A DNA stretch of 24,442 bases from an uncultured Bacilli bacterium. GTDB lineage: Bacteria; Bacillota_I; Bacilli_A; RF39; UBA660. Position 1 is the stretch's first letter; each line of letters opens with the position of its first letter. Location of the stretch: positions 1-24,442 of the forward strand of contig CAKOIJ010000014.1 in assembly GCA_934086775.1 (NCBI GenBank), written 5' to 3'. The notes under the pieces were generated by a model. It was not told the origin of the DNA. It saw only the letters and a program-made list of their open reading frames with translations, and ran no database searches. Positions 7,424-15,369 of the stretch are shown here, piece after piece. The translations under genes were made by a program, and so were the position numbers.

Positions 7424-8580
7424 TATTTACCTCCATAATTTGGACAATTTAATTTATATGTATTAAATTTGTCCCTTACTAATATTTCTTTATTATTACT
7501 TATAAGTAATACTTTAGGCATATCTCTACTTAGGAATAGATTAATTCCTTCAGTTACTGAGTATGCCCCTACATTTTTAAATATAAATGTATCATTTATT
7601 TCTAACTTAGGTGTTTTTGCACATTTTAGTATACAATCGTTAATAGTACACAGTGAACCAAATAGATTAACTATATCTTCTTCTTTGTTTTTATTTAGTA
7701 CTTCATACTCAGGAATTCTCATTCCCATAGAACCACCATAGTATACTAAATGATTAATTCCACCATCTAATATAGCATATTTACCTGTTTTATTTTCTTT
7801 TAAATCAGCTACTCTTGTTAGATAATATCCTGAACTAGCAACAATACTTCTTCCTATTTCAAGTATAACTTTTTTGTTACTTAAATTATTTTTAATTAAT
7901 AAATTAATTCCCTTTAAGTATTCCTCTTCATCAAATTCTTCATCTGTAAAATAATTTACTTTAAGTCCAGGGCCATATTCTATTTCATTTATAGTAAAGT
8001 TATAATTGTTTTCTATTTCTTTTATATGTTCATTTATACTTACTAGTTCTTTTTCTATTCTTTTTAAACTAGATTTTTGTGTTCCACTAAAGTATTCAAT
8101 ACCTATTAAAGACATAAATTCATTTTTATTTTCTATTATATATTCTAGTTCTTCATATGTTATTCCAAACTGATTACCACTTGTTAAACGTGGCATTATA
8201 TTTATTTTTCTTTTATACTTACTAGATAAATCAAGAAGTAGTTTAAACTGATTAATACTTTCAATTGTATATCTTAATATATTTTCTTCGTTTTCTATAA
8301 TATACTTTATTTCTTCATAGTTTTTATTAACTCCACTTATGACCATTTTATTGCTAGGACACATATTTTCTTTACATATCTTGTATTCTCCAAAAGAACA
8401 TATTTCTATTCTATCAATATCGTCCTTTACCTCTTTTATTATAAATGTATTAGCTTTTATTGCATAACATATATCTGTATTTAAAGTATTTCTTAAGTAT
8501 GATATTCTTTTTTTTACTATATCACAGTCATATATAAATAGGGGAGTACCATATTTTTTTATAATATTATTAAAGTCCAT
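7423..8580 (-). CDS. Fold-type III PLP-dependent decarboxylase (LysA/ODC/BtrK-like)
   Basis: 385 residues. The N-terminal TIM barrel starts YGTPLFIYD and holds the PLP lysine K42 in CYAIKAN. A phosphate-binding glycine motif (EYGPG), an EIGR segment, the LDGGINH turn and the decarboxylase CxxxD motif (C311-T-I-N-D315) follow. Decarboxylases of this fold act on diaminopimelate, ornithine or lysine, or, as in butirosin BtrK, on glutamate bound to a carrier protein. The second position of the C-x-x-x-D motif is Thr rather than the Glu of diaminopimelate decarboxylases (CESGD, recalled from the family), and FSGTQ replaces the usual IGSQ. Both argue against an ordinary LysA. The gene overlaps the adenylation gene by 11 bases and the carrier gene by one. 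Confidence 0.85.
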   Translation of the reverse strand: MDFNNIIKKYGTPLFIYDCDIVKKRISYLRNTLNTDICYAIKANTFIIKEVKDDIDRIEICSFGEYKICKENMCPSNKMVISGVNKNYEEIKYIIENEENILRYTIESINQFKLLLDLSSKYKRKINIMPRLTSGNQFGITYEELEYIIENKNEFMSLIGIEYFSGTQKSSLKRIEKELVSINEHIKEIENNYNFTINEIEYGPGLKVNYFTDEEFDEEEYLKGINLLIKNNLSNKKVILEIGRSIVASSGYYLTRVADLKENKTGKYAILDGGINHLVYYGGSMGMRIPEYEVLNKNKEEDIVNLFGSLCTINDCILKCAKTPKLEINDTFIFKNVGAYSVTEGINLFLSRDMPKVLLISNNKEILVRDKFNTYKLNCPNYGGK

Positions 8581-10090
8581 CCTTGCCCTCCATAATATTT
8601 TTTAAAATATTTCTATCTATTTTACCATTTTTATTTAATATAAATTCATCCATTTGTTTATACATAGAAGGAATCATATACTCTGGAACATCTTTTTTAA
8701 GTTTTTCAATTATTTCTTCTTTAGTAACATTTCCTATATAAAATGCCCATAGCTTATGTTTTTCTTCGTTAAATAGTGTTACAACTCTTTTAATGCCATC
8801 TATTTTTAGTATTTCTCTATCTATTTCTTCTAGTTCTATTCTATGACCCATGTATTTAATTTGAAAATCTTTTCTACCTTTAAATACTAATTCGTCATAT
8901 TCATTATATACTGCTAAATCTCCTGTTTTATATATTATTTCTATGTAATTTTTATTAAGTGGATTTTGCATGAAATGTTTATCTGTTACTTCTTTGTTAT
9001 TATAATATCCTAGTCCAACACATGTTCCACTTACACATATTTCTCCTGGGATGTTTTTATCAGTTATTAATTCATCTTTATCATTTAATAGAAATACTTT
9101 TTCATTTTTAAATGGTTTACCAATTGGAACACCATTTGAGTAGTCTCTATTTCTATTTATTTTATGAAATGTACAGTTACATGTTATCTCAGTAGGTCCA
9201 TATACATTGGTAATCTCTGCTTTTGGTAATTTTTCCATCCATATGTTTAAATGTTTAATTGGCATTACTTCACCACTATAGATTATTTTGTTAACACTTT
9301 CAGGTACTTTATAATCAAGAGCGTGGAATGTAGTAATTAGGCACAAAGCGCTTACTGCCCATACTAGGGTTGTTGCTTTATTATCTGTTATATAATCAAG
9401 TAATTTTGCTGGAGAAGAGAAGTACTTTTTAGGAATTATTAGTAGAGTACTTCCGGTTTTAATTGATGAAAATATATCTTTTACTGAAACATCAAAATCA
9501 AAAGGTGCTTGATTTGCTATTATATCATTTTCATTTATATTAAATTCTTTTGTGAATTCATCTATAAAATCAATTATACTTCTGCTTGCAATAGCAACTC
9601 CTTTAGGAACTCCAGTTGATCCTGAAGTAAAATTAATATATACTGGATCTATATCTAACTTATTTTCTCTAATTTTGTTTAATTCTTCTTCATTTATTTT
9701 TCCAGTTATTAAATCTTCTACTAAATAGATATTTAAATCTGTAAATATATTTTTTGCTTTTTCAAAGTTTTCTTTATTAGTAATAACTATTTTACTTTCA
9801 AGAACACCCTTTATAGTTTTAACTCTTGCTTCTGGAAAATCTGGATTAACTAGACTATAACATGCTCCTGAATATAAAATCCCAAAAAATAATTCTAGGG
9901 TAGTTATACCTTTATCCATAAATACTATTACTGGTTCATTTAAAGACGCTTTATCTATTAAGTTACTTCCAATTATTTTAGAACTTTCAAGTAGTTCTTT
10001 ATATGTCACTTTATTTTCTTCTTCTATTATGGCTATTTTTTCACTAAATTTATTAGTTGTTTCTTCTAAATACTCAACTACTAACTTCAT
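8570..10090 (-). CDS. DltA-like amino acid adenylation enzyme (ligase)
   Basis: 506 residues, the length of DltA. ANL-superfamily core motifs are intact: INFTSGSTGVPKG (A3), APFDFDVSVKD (A4, with D200 for the substrate amino group), NVYGPTEITC (A5), YKTGDLA (A7), GRKDFQIKYMGHRIELEEID (A8) and NGKIDR (A10). It should activate an amino acid with ATP and load it on the carrier encoded two genes downstream. At the place where DltA has a selectivity cysteine (C269 in the Bacillus cereus enzyme, recalled) this protein has S272 (YSGEVMP), with the same +3 offset as D200 versus D197. The substrate may therefore not be D-alanine. First gene of the operon; ATG preceded by GAAGGAAG. Confidence 0.88.
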   Translation of the reverse strand: MKLVVEYLEETTNKFSEKIAIIEEENKVTYKELLESSKIIGSNLIDKASLNEPVIVFMDKGITTLELFFGILYSGACYSLVNPDFPEARVKTIKGVLESKIVITNKENFEKAKNIFTDLNIYLVEDLITGKINEEELNKIRENKLDIDPVYINFTSGSTGVPKGVAIASRSIIDFIDEFTKEFNINENDIIANQAPFDFDVSVKDIFSSIKTGSTLLIIPKKYFSSPAKLLDYITDNKATTLVWAVSALCLITTFHALDYKVPESVNKIIYSGEVMPIKHLNIWMEKLPKAEITNVYGPTEITCNCTFHKINRNRDYSNGVPIGKPFKNEKVFLLNDKDELITDKNIPGEICVSGTCVGLGYYNNKEVTDKHFMQNPLNKNYIEIIYKTGDLAVYNEYDELVFKGRKDFQIKYMGHRIELEEIDREILKIDGIKRVVTLFNEEKHKLWAFYIGNVTKEEIIEKLKKDVPEYMIPSMYKQMDEFILNKNGKIDRNILKNIMEGKDGL

Positions 10091-10119
10091 TTTGCTTCAC
10101 TTCCTTCTTTGCGATTACT

Positions 10120-10148
10120 ATTATAGCAAATAGTAATTAATTAAACAA
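10120..10148 (-). promoter_or_regulatory. Promoter of the Dlt-like operon
   Basis: On the minus strand: -35 TTGTTT (10148-10143), 17-base spacer, -10 TATAAT (10125-10120) with an extended TGC just upstream. Transcription would start near 10113, about 23 bases before the adenylation-enzyme start. A second, weaker -10 TATAAT (10155-10150, preceded by TGA) lies 25 bases further up without a good -35. Confidence 0.75.
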
Positions 10149-10165
10149 TATTATATCACTTTATT

Positions 10166-10181
10166 GTGACTAGTAAGTGAC
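10166..10181 (-). promoter_or_regulatory. Direct repeat GTCAC-N6-GTCAC upstream of the Dlt-like operon
   Basis: Two GTCAC copies (minus strand) start 11 bases apart, one helical turn, upstream of the main promoter and over the -35 position of the second -10. Eleven-base direct repeats are typical of OmpR/PhoB-type response regulator sites. No regulator gene is in the window, so this is only a candidate operator. Confidence 0.35.
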
Positions 10182-10206
10182 AAAAAAAGAAGTTATTTAA
10201 CTCCTT
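10182..10206 (-). terminator. Terminator of the glycosyltransferase gene
   Basis: On the minus strand AAGGAGTT, loop AAAT, AACTTCTT (eight-base stem with one G-U pair), then a run of T. The stem overlaps the stop codon. It separates this gene from the Dlt-like operon promoter just downstream. Confidence 0.7.
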
Positions 10207-11689
10207 TAATATCATCAATAGTAATTTTACTTTCATGAGGAATAGGTTTCCATTCAACTTTCATAAATAAAGCAACGTATGTTGTCCATCTACCTATAAT
10301 ATCAAATGTTGGCCAAGTAAGAGTATAAAGTGCCTTTTTATATAGAGGCATAGGCTTTATGTTTTTGTGTTCTACTATGAATAAGTAAACTGCTACCCAC
10401 ATTCTTTCAAAATAATCACCAATTCTAAATAATATTCTAGTCCATAAGTTAAGAAGTAATCCTAATAAGAATGCATTCATTCCTGCATTTTTAACTATTT
10501 CTATTTCAAAAAGTTTTCTCAAACCTTTTGCTAAATAAGTACCTCCTTCAAATAAATTCATATCTATTCCGGTGTTATACATATAACATGATTTCATAAA
10601 CCATATTACTATTATCCATCTAGCAAGATTAAATACACTAAAAGGAGTTAACTGCATAAGGGTATCATATGAAGCAAATCTATGTCTTATATTTTCTATT
10701 ATATTTAAAGTAAATTCTTTAAATGTTTTACTTGTTTTTTTCTTATTAACTGAGTTTTCTCCCCATTTAGTTCTTACATACCATTTACCTAGGAATATAT
10801 TTATAAATAGGTAGGGACCACTTTCTACAAATGCTTGTAAATGACCTTTACTCCATCTAGTACGCTGTCTTAAAGCAACTTTTAAACTGGTAGGTTGTTC
10901 ATCGTAAAACATTGCTTTATCATTATATGTTATTTGGTATCCCTGCGCTACTGCGTCTGCTGTTAAAGCACGGTCTTCAGTAAGAGATGTATAGTGCCAT
11001 CCATTTTTAACTATTTCATTTGTGAATAAGAAACCTGTTCCTTGGATATTAGTAGCAAGTCTTAAAACACTTCTTGCTCGGTGGTTTGCTCTTATACTTC
11101 TTATCCAGTGAAGAGCATAAGTAGACGCTATCCAGTTTTCATCAAAGTTTTTTGTGTTCCTATATGAAGTTATTATTTTACATCCTTCATCAAAAGAGTC
11201 GTTCATTCTAGATATATAATCAGTGTTAAGTAGATTATCTGCATCAAATATAAAATATCCTTCAAAATTCATTCTTCCATAATCTTCCTCAATTTTATCG
11301 AGTAAGAATTCAAGAGCATAACCTTTAGTTCTATGATCATTATCAAATCTTTCGTAGCAAACTGCACCGTGGTTTCTTGCTATTTCTGCTGTGTTATCTG
11401 TACAATTATCAGCAACTACGAATGTTGTTACTAGACTCATGTCATAATCTTGTTTATTTATACTATCAAGTAAATTACCTATAACATTTTTTTCATTTCT
11501 AGCTGCAATTAAAATTGCATACTTGTGTTTATTTTTAGCAGGTTTAAATTTTCTTGTAAAAAATAAACCTATGATGTAATATCCTTTTTTGTAAAACCAC
11601 ATGATAGTAAGAATACTGCCAATAATATAATAAACATTTTTCCATTCGTTATAGTGTTCACCAATAGTTCTAATAATATTTAAAATCAT
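10193..11689 (-). CDS. Processive-type family 2 glycosyltransferase, membrane bound
   Basis: 498 residues. A membrane segment (about 18-40) precedes a cytoplasmic GT2 domain: AILIAARNEKNVIG, ADNCTDNTAEIA, D149-A-D151 for the metal-bound nucleotide sugar, TEDRALTADA as the catalytic-base region, and Q275-R-T-R-W, the QxxRW motif of processive enzymes. Several membrane segments follow. Such enzymes make glycolipids, hyaluronan- or cellulose-like polymers, or exopolysaccharide; the sugar cannot be told. The ATG at 11701 is less likely than the one at 11689, because the ribosome site GAGGTG lies on codons 1-2 of the longer version. Monocistronic by its own promoter and terminator; a role beside the Dlt-like operon, such as making an acceptor glycan, is an inference. 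Confidence 0.88.
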   Translation of the reverse strand: MILNIIRTIGEHYNEWKNVYYIIGSILTIMWFYKKGYYIIGLFFTRKFKPAKNKHKYAILIAARNEKNVIGNLLDSINKQDYDMSLVTTFVVADNCTDNTAEIARNHGAVCYERFDNDHRTKGYALEFLLDKIEEDYGRMNFEGYFIFDADNLLNTDYISRMNDSFDEGCKIITSYRNTKNFDENWIASTYALHWIRSIRANHRARSVLRLATNIQGTGFLFTNEIVKNGWHYTSLTEDRALTADAVAQGYQITYNDKAMFYDEQPTSLKVALRQRTRWSKGHLQAFVESGPYLFINIFLGKWYVRTKWGENSVNKKKTSKTFKEFTLNIIENIRHRFASYDTLMQLTPFSVFNLARWIIVIWFMKSCYMYNTGIDMNLFEGGTYLAKGLRKLFEIEIVKNAGMNAFLLGLLLNLWTRILFRIGDYFERMWVAVYLFIVEHKNIKPMPLYKKALYTLTWPTFDIIGRWTTYVALFMKVEWKPIPHESKITIDDIKGVK

Positions 11690-11708
11690 AATGCACCTCA
11701 TTTAGGCT

Positions 11709-11714
11709 ATTATA
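11709..11714 (-). promoter_or_regulatory. Extended -10 promoter of the glycosyltransferase gene
   Basis: TATAAT on the minus strand preceded by TGA (extended -10), about 20 bases before the ATG at 11689. The -35 (TATCTT) is poor. It is divergent from the murG promoter. Confidence 0.6.
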
Positions 11715-11781
11715 TCATTTATATTTTAAAAAAGATATTTACAATAGGTTTACAAACAAAAGAGAAATTATGTTAAATATG

Positions 11782-11790
11782 TGGTAAAAT
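11782..11790 (+). promoter_or_regulatory. Extended -10 promoter of murG
   Basis: TGG followed by TAAAAT (11785-11790). No good -35 is seen at 16-18 bases. The gene has a strong GGAGGG (11809-11814) and ATG at 11821. Confidence 0.45.
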
Positions 11791-11820
11791 AAATACATAT
11801 AATTAAATGGAGGGTTATTA

Positions 11821-12876
11821 ATGAAAGTAATAGTAACTGCAGGTGGAACTGGAGGACATATTTATCCAGCTTTAAGTGTTATTGAAAAAATATTAGAAAA
11901 TAAAGATAATGAAGTTCTTTATATTGGAACTAAAAATAGAATGGAAAGTAAATTAGTTCCTGAAAAGGGTATTAACTATGTTGGCTTAGAAATATATGGA
12001 CTTTCTAAAACTAATATTAAAAGAAATATTAAGAATGTTAAGTGTATAATATCTTCTTATAATAAATGTAAGAAAATAATGAAAGAATTTAAACCTGATT
12101 ATGTAATTGGTTTTGGGGGATATGTAACTTTTCCTGTACTTATGGCTGCACATAAATATAAAATAAGGTGTGCTGTTCATGAACAAAATAAAGTTCCTGG
12201 AAAAACTAATAAAATATTGTCTAAAATAGTAGATGAAACATTTGTTTCTTTTAAAGAAAGTGAGAGTTCTTTTAGTAATAAAGTTATTTTTTCAGGTAAT
12301 CCATGTGGTGAAAAAGCAATTAATAGTGTAAAGCATGATAAAACCAAGTTAGGACTATCTAAAAATAAAAAATTAATTTTAATTGTAATGGGAAGTCTTG
12401 GAAGTGAATCAGTTAACTCTAAAATAAAAGATTTTTTACTTGATTTTAAGAGTGAAACATATGAAATTTTATTTATAACTGGTAATTCTAGTTACGATAA
12501 GTATAAAGATTTAAAAGTAGATAAATGTGTTAAGATAATCCCTTATTATAATGAGTTAAGTTCTTTAATGAAAAGTACAGATTTAATTATATCAAGGGCA
12601 GGTGCTTCTACTATAAGTGAGATATTAAGTTTAAATTTACCATCTATTTTAGTACCAAGTCCCTATGTTGCGAATAATCATCAATATTATAATGCACTTG
12701 ATTTAAAGGAAAGAAAACTTGCCTATTTACTAGAAGAGAAGGACTTAAATAAAAATAATTTAAATAAGGCTATAGAATATGTTTTTAAAAATGAAAAAGA
12801 GTTTGTAAACAATTTAAAAAAAGAAGAAAAATTAAAATCTAGTACTATTATAGTTGAAGAAATAGAAAAAAAGTAA
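11821..12876 (+). CDS. murG: UDP-GlcNAc:lipid I N-acetylglucosaminyltransferase MurG
   Basis: 351 residues, full length. MurG adds GlcNAc to lipid I to make lipid II on the inner face of the membrane, the last cytoplasmic step of peptidoglycan precursor synthesis. The GT-B fold motifs are in place: the N-terminal G-loop TAGGTGGHIYPA (residues 6-17, H13 catalytic), GFGGYVTFP, HEQNKVPGKTNK, and the C-terminal donor site SRAGASTISEILSLNLPSIL followed by NNHQYYNA. It is followed after 28 bases by divIB/ftsQ, the cell-wall and division gene order common in Bacillota. The ribosome site GGAGGG fixes the start. Confidence 0.96.
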   Translation: MKVIVTAGGTGGHIYPALSVIEKILENKDNEVLYIGTKNRMESKLVPEKGINYVGLEIYGLSKTNIKRNIKNVKCIISSYNKCKKIMKEFKPDYVIGFGGYVTFPVLMAAHKYKIRCAVHEQNKVPGKTNKILSKIVDETFVSFKESESSFSNKVIFSGNPCGEKAINSVKHDKTKLGLSKNKKLILIVMGSLGSESVNSKIKDFLLDFKSETYEILFITGNSSYDKYKDLKVDKCVKIIPYYNELSSLMKSTDLIISRAGASTISEILSLNLPSILVPSPYVANNHQYYNALDLKERKLAYLLEEKDLNKNNLNKAIEYVFKNEKEFVNNLKKEEKLKSSTIIVEEIEKK

Positions 12877-12904
12877 TATAATTTTATAAGAATAGGAGTA
12901 TATT

Positions 12905-13579
12905 ATGACTAAGCAAGTAAGAAGAAGAAAATTAAATTTAAAAAAGTTTTTTAGATTTCTTATTATTTTACTTTGTTTAGTTTTTTTAATTATTTTTATT
13001 AGTAAAATACCTATTAAAAATATTGTTATAAAGGGAAATAGTTATGTAACAGATGAAGAGATAATGGAAAAATGTTCGTTAGAAGATTATCCATCTTTTA
13101 TTAATACTACTAAGGGCAAGATAAAAAAGTGTACGAAAAGTATACCTTTAATAAAAAATGTTAAGGTGAGTAAGAAATTAAATTCTAAATTATTTATATA
13201 TGTAGAAGAATATAAAGTACTTTTTAAAATTAGAAGTACAGATGAATATGTACTTAATGGGAACATTAGATTAAGTGATTTATCTATTTATGCTCCTATA
13301 CTTATAAATTATGTACAAGAAGATATACTTAATAAACTTATAAGCAAGTTTGAACTACTTGATAAGGATATTATAAATAAAATAAGTGAGATAGAGTATT
13401 CTCCTAATAATTATGATAAAGAAAGATTTATTCTTTATATGAATGATCAGAATACTGTATATATAACTTTAGCTAAAGCTAAAAGTTTAAATAATTATAA
13501 TAAAATAAAAGAACAGCTTGGTACTAATAAAGGAATACTTTATTTAGATAGTGGTAATTATTTTGAAATCAAAGAGTAA
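12905..13579 (+). CDS. divIB: Cell division protein DivIB/FtsQ
   Basis: 224 residues. Short basic cytoplasmic tail, one membrane segment (about 17-34), a POTRA domain (about 38-106: KNIVIKGNSYVTDEEI ... IPLIKNVKVSKKL) and a beta domain. This is the layout of DivIB/FtsQ, the divisome protein that forms a complex with FtsL and DivIC at the septum. The extracytoplasmic part is of ordinary size. An AGGAG seven bases or so before the ATG sets the start. Its position just after murG supports the assignment. Four cysteines occur in or near the extracellular part, which is not usual for the family. Confidence 0.88.
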   Translation: MTKQVRRRKLNLKKFFRFLIILLCLVFLIIFISKIPIKNIVIKGNSYVTDEEIMEKCSLEDYPSFINTTKGKIKKCTKSIPLIKNVKVSKKLNSKLFIYVEEYKVLFKIRSTDEYVLNGNIRLSDLSIYAPILINYVQEDILNKLISKFELLDKDIINKISEIEYSPNNYDKERFILYMNDQNTVYITLAKAKSLNNYNKIKEQLGTNKGILYLDSGNYFEIKE

Positions 13580-13627
13580 AATTTTATCCTAGTGATAAAG
13601 TTTTTTTGATTGATAAAATTTTATTTT
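13577..13627 (+). terminator. Long inverted repeat after divIB, probable terminator overlapping the next promoter
   Basis: A perfect 12-base inverted repeat TAAAATTTTATC (13577-13588) / GATAAAATTTTA (13612-13623) with a 23-base loop, followed by TTTT. Each arm contains the self-complementary TAAAATTTTA. The right arm overlaps the -35 and spacer of the pyrophosphatase promoter, so it may also be an operator. Confidence 0.5.
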
Positions 13628-13638
13628 GGTTATATAAT
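13610..13638 (+). promoter_or_regulatory. Promoter of the manganese pyrophosphatase gene
   Basis: -35 TTGATA (13610-13615), 17-base spacer, -10 TATAAT (13633-13638). Start near 13645, then GAAAGGA and ATG 13668. Confidence 0.8.
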
Positions 13639-13667
13639 AGTTAGGTGATTTTGAAAGGATTGATATT

Positions 13668-15284
13668 ATGCAAAAATTATACGTATTTGGTCATGTTAAC
13701 CCAGATACTGATTCTATCTGCGCGGCTATTACTTTAGCTAATTTAAAAAGATGTGAGGGTTTAAATGCTGAAGAGAGGACTCTTGGTAATATAAATAAAG
13801 AAACTAAGTATGTGCTTGATTATTTTAATGTAAATGAACCTAAATACTTAAATGATACTAAACTTAGGATAAAAGATATAGATTACAGGCATGGATATTT
13901 TATTAATCAAAATGATTCAGTTGAAGATACTTATAACTATATGTTAAGTAGAAATACTACAGGTGTACCAATCGTGGATGATAATAAAAAATTTATAAAT
14001 ATTATTACTGCTAAAGATATTTTAAATAAAAGCTTAGGTTTAATTGAAACTACTCTTTATACAAGTTATGAAAATATTTTAAAAACATTAAAGGGTGAAA
14101 AGGTTGTCAAAGTAGATGATGAAATAAAAGGTGTGGTTTCTGCTGCTGCTTTTGCACATGAAACATTTGCAAGTCAAAAAGAACTTACTAACGAAGATAT
14201 TTTAATAGTAGGTGATAGACATTATATTATTGATTTAGCTATTAAATCAAAAGTTAAGTTAATAATTATAGTAGGAGGCAATCTTCCTAAAAAAGAACAT
14301 ATTAAAGAGGCTAAAAAGAATAAAGTAAATATTATTAAGACTAATATGAATACTTTTGAGACTTCAAGAGTTATATTAAATAGTAATTATATAAAGAAAA
14401 TTATAGATAAAGATTCTGAGTATATACTTCATGAGAAAGATTATTATGATGATTTTAAGGAGTGGAGTAAGAATTTGCAAATAGATAACTATCCAGTTAT
14501 TGATAAAAATGGGATATGTAAAGGTTTACTTAGAAAAAGTGAAATTAGCTCTTCTAATAAAAGAAAAGTAGTGTTAGTTGATCATAATGAGATGGAGCAA
14601 AGTGCGGTTGGGCTTGATGAAGCTGAAATAGTTGAAATAGTAGATCATCATAAACTAGGCTCTATTACTACAAAAGAACCAATTAATTTTAGAAATATGA
14701 TCGTAGGAAGTACTAATACAATAATTTACAATATGTATAAGGAGAAAAATGTTAAGATAGATAAAACTATGGCTGGTCTTATGCTGTCAGGCATTATATC
14801 TGATACTTTACTTCTTAAAAGTCCAACTACAACTAATATGGATAGAATTGCTGTAAAAGAACTTAATAAAATTTGTAAGTTGGATATAGAAAAATTTGGA
14901 CTCGAAATGTTTAAAGCTGGGACAAGTTTAGAGGGGATGAACTTTAAAGAAGTTCTTCTAATGGATAGTAAAACATTTAAGTCTGGTGATATAGAATTAA
15001 TAATTAGTCAAACATTTACTTTAGATATAGATGAAATTCTAAAGAATGTAGATGGTTATTTAAGTGAGATGGAAACTATTAAGAATCAGATGAATGTAAA
15101 TAATTTTATCTTCGTAGTTACTGATATTATAAAGAATGGCAGTTACATTTTTTATGATAAAATGAGCGAAGATATAATTAAGAAAGCATTTCATCTTAAA
15201 AAAGTAGAAGAGGGATTATATTTGAAAAATATAGTTAGTAGAAAAGGGCAAATTGTTCCTTCCATGATGGACGCTATTGAATAG
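13668..15284 (+). CDS. ppaC: Manganese-dependent inorganic pyrophosphatase with CBS and DRTGG domains
   Basis: 538 residues, the large form of the family II (DHH) pyrophosphatases. It hydrolyses pyrophosphate to two phosphates in the cytoplasm. Catalytic motifs flank an insert: GHVNPDTDSIC (residues 8-18, H9, D13, D15), then VDHNEMEQSA and VDHHKLGSI (D326-H327-H328) with the C-terminal DHHA2 domain. The insert holds a first CBS half (about 75-120), a DRTGG-like domain (about 120-240) and a second CBS half (about 255-295, IDNYPVIDKNGICKGLLRKSEI region). In the family such inserts make the enzyme respond to AMP, ADP and diadenosine polyphosphates. Monocistronic behind its own promoter. Confidence 0.92.
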   Translation: MQKLYVFGHVNPDTDSICAAITLANLKRCEGLNAEERTLGNINKETKYVLDYFNVNEPKYLNDTKLRIKDIDYRHGYFINQNDSVEDTYNYMLSRNTTGVPIVDDNKKFINIITAKDILNKSLGLIETTLYTSYENILKTLKGEKVVKVDDEIKGVVSAAAFAHETFASQKELTNEDILIVGDRHYIIDLAIKSKVKLIIIVGGNLPKKEHIKEAKKNKVNIIKTNMNTFETSRVILNSNYIKKIIDKDSEYILHEKDYYDDFKEWSKNLQIDNYPVIDKNGICKGLLRKSEISSSNKRKVVLVDHNEMEQSAVGLDEAEIVEIVDHHKLGSITTKEPINFRNMIVGSTNTIIYNMYKEKNVKIDKTMAGLMLSGIISDTLLLKSPTTTNMDRIAVKELNKICKLDIEKFGLEMFKAGTSLEGMNFKEVLLMDSKTFKSGDIELIISQTFTLDIDEILKNVDGYLSEMETIKNQMNVNNFIFVVTDIIKNGSYIFYDKMSEDIIKKAFHLKKVEEGLYLKNIVSRKGQIVPSMMDAIE

Positions 15285-15305
15285 TAGGGGAAAGTGTGAT
15301 AAAAT
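15277..15305 (+). promoter_or_regulatory. Promoter of the 60-residue ORF, inside the end of the pyrophosphatase gene
   Basis: -35 TTGAAT (15277-15282), exactly 17 bases, -10 TAAAAT (15300-15305) preceded by TGA. The -35 overlaps the last codons of the upstream gene. Confidence 0.6.
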
Positions 15306-15308
15306 ATT

Positions 15309-15358
15309 AAAAAGTTAAGAGTTAGAAGATAATGTAATTCTTTCTATACTTTTTTATT
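15309..15358 (+). terminator. Hairpin with T-run between ppaC and the small ORF
   Basis: Outer stem AAAAAGT (15309-15315) / ACTTTTTT (15348-15355), inner stem TAGAA (15323-15327) / TTCTA (15342-15346), then T-rich. It could terminate ppaC or, because it lies downstream of the promoter at 15277-15305, act as a structured leader of the small gene. Confidence 0.5.
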
Positions 15359-15369
15359 TGGGTGGTAGT

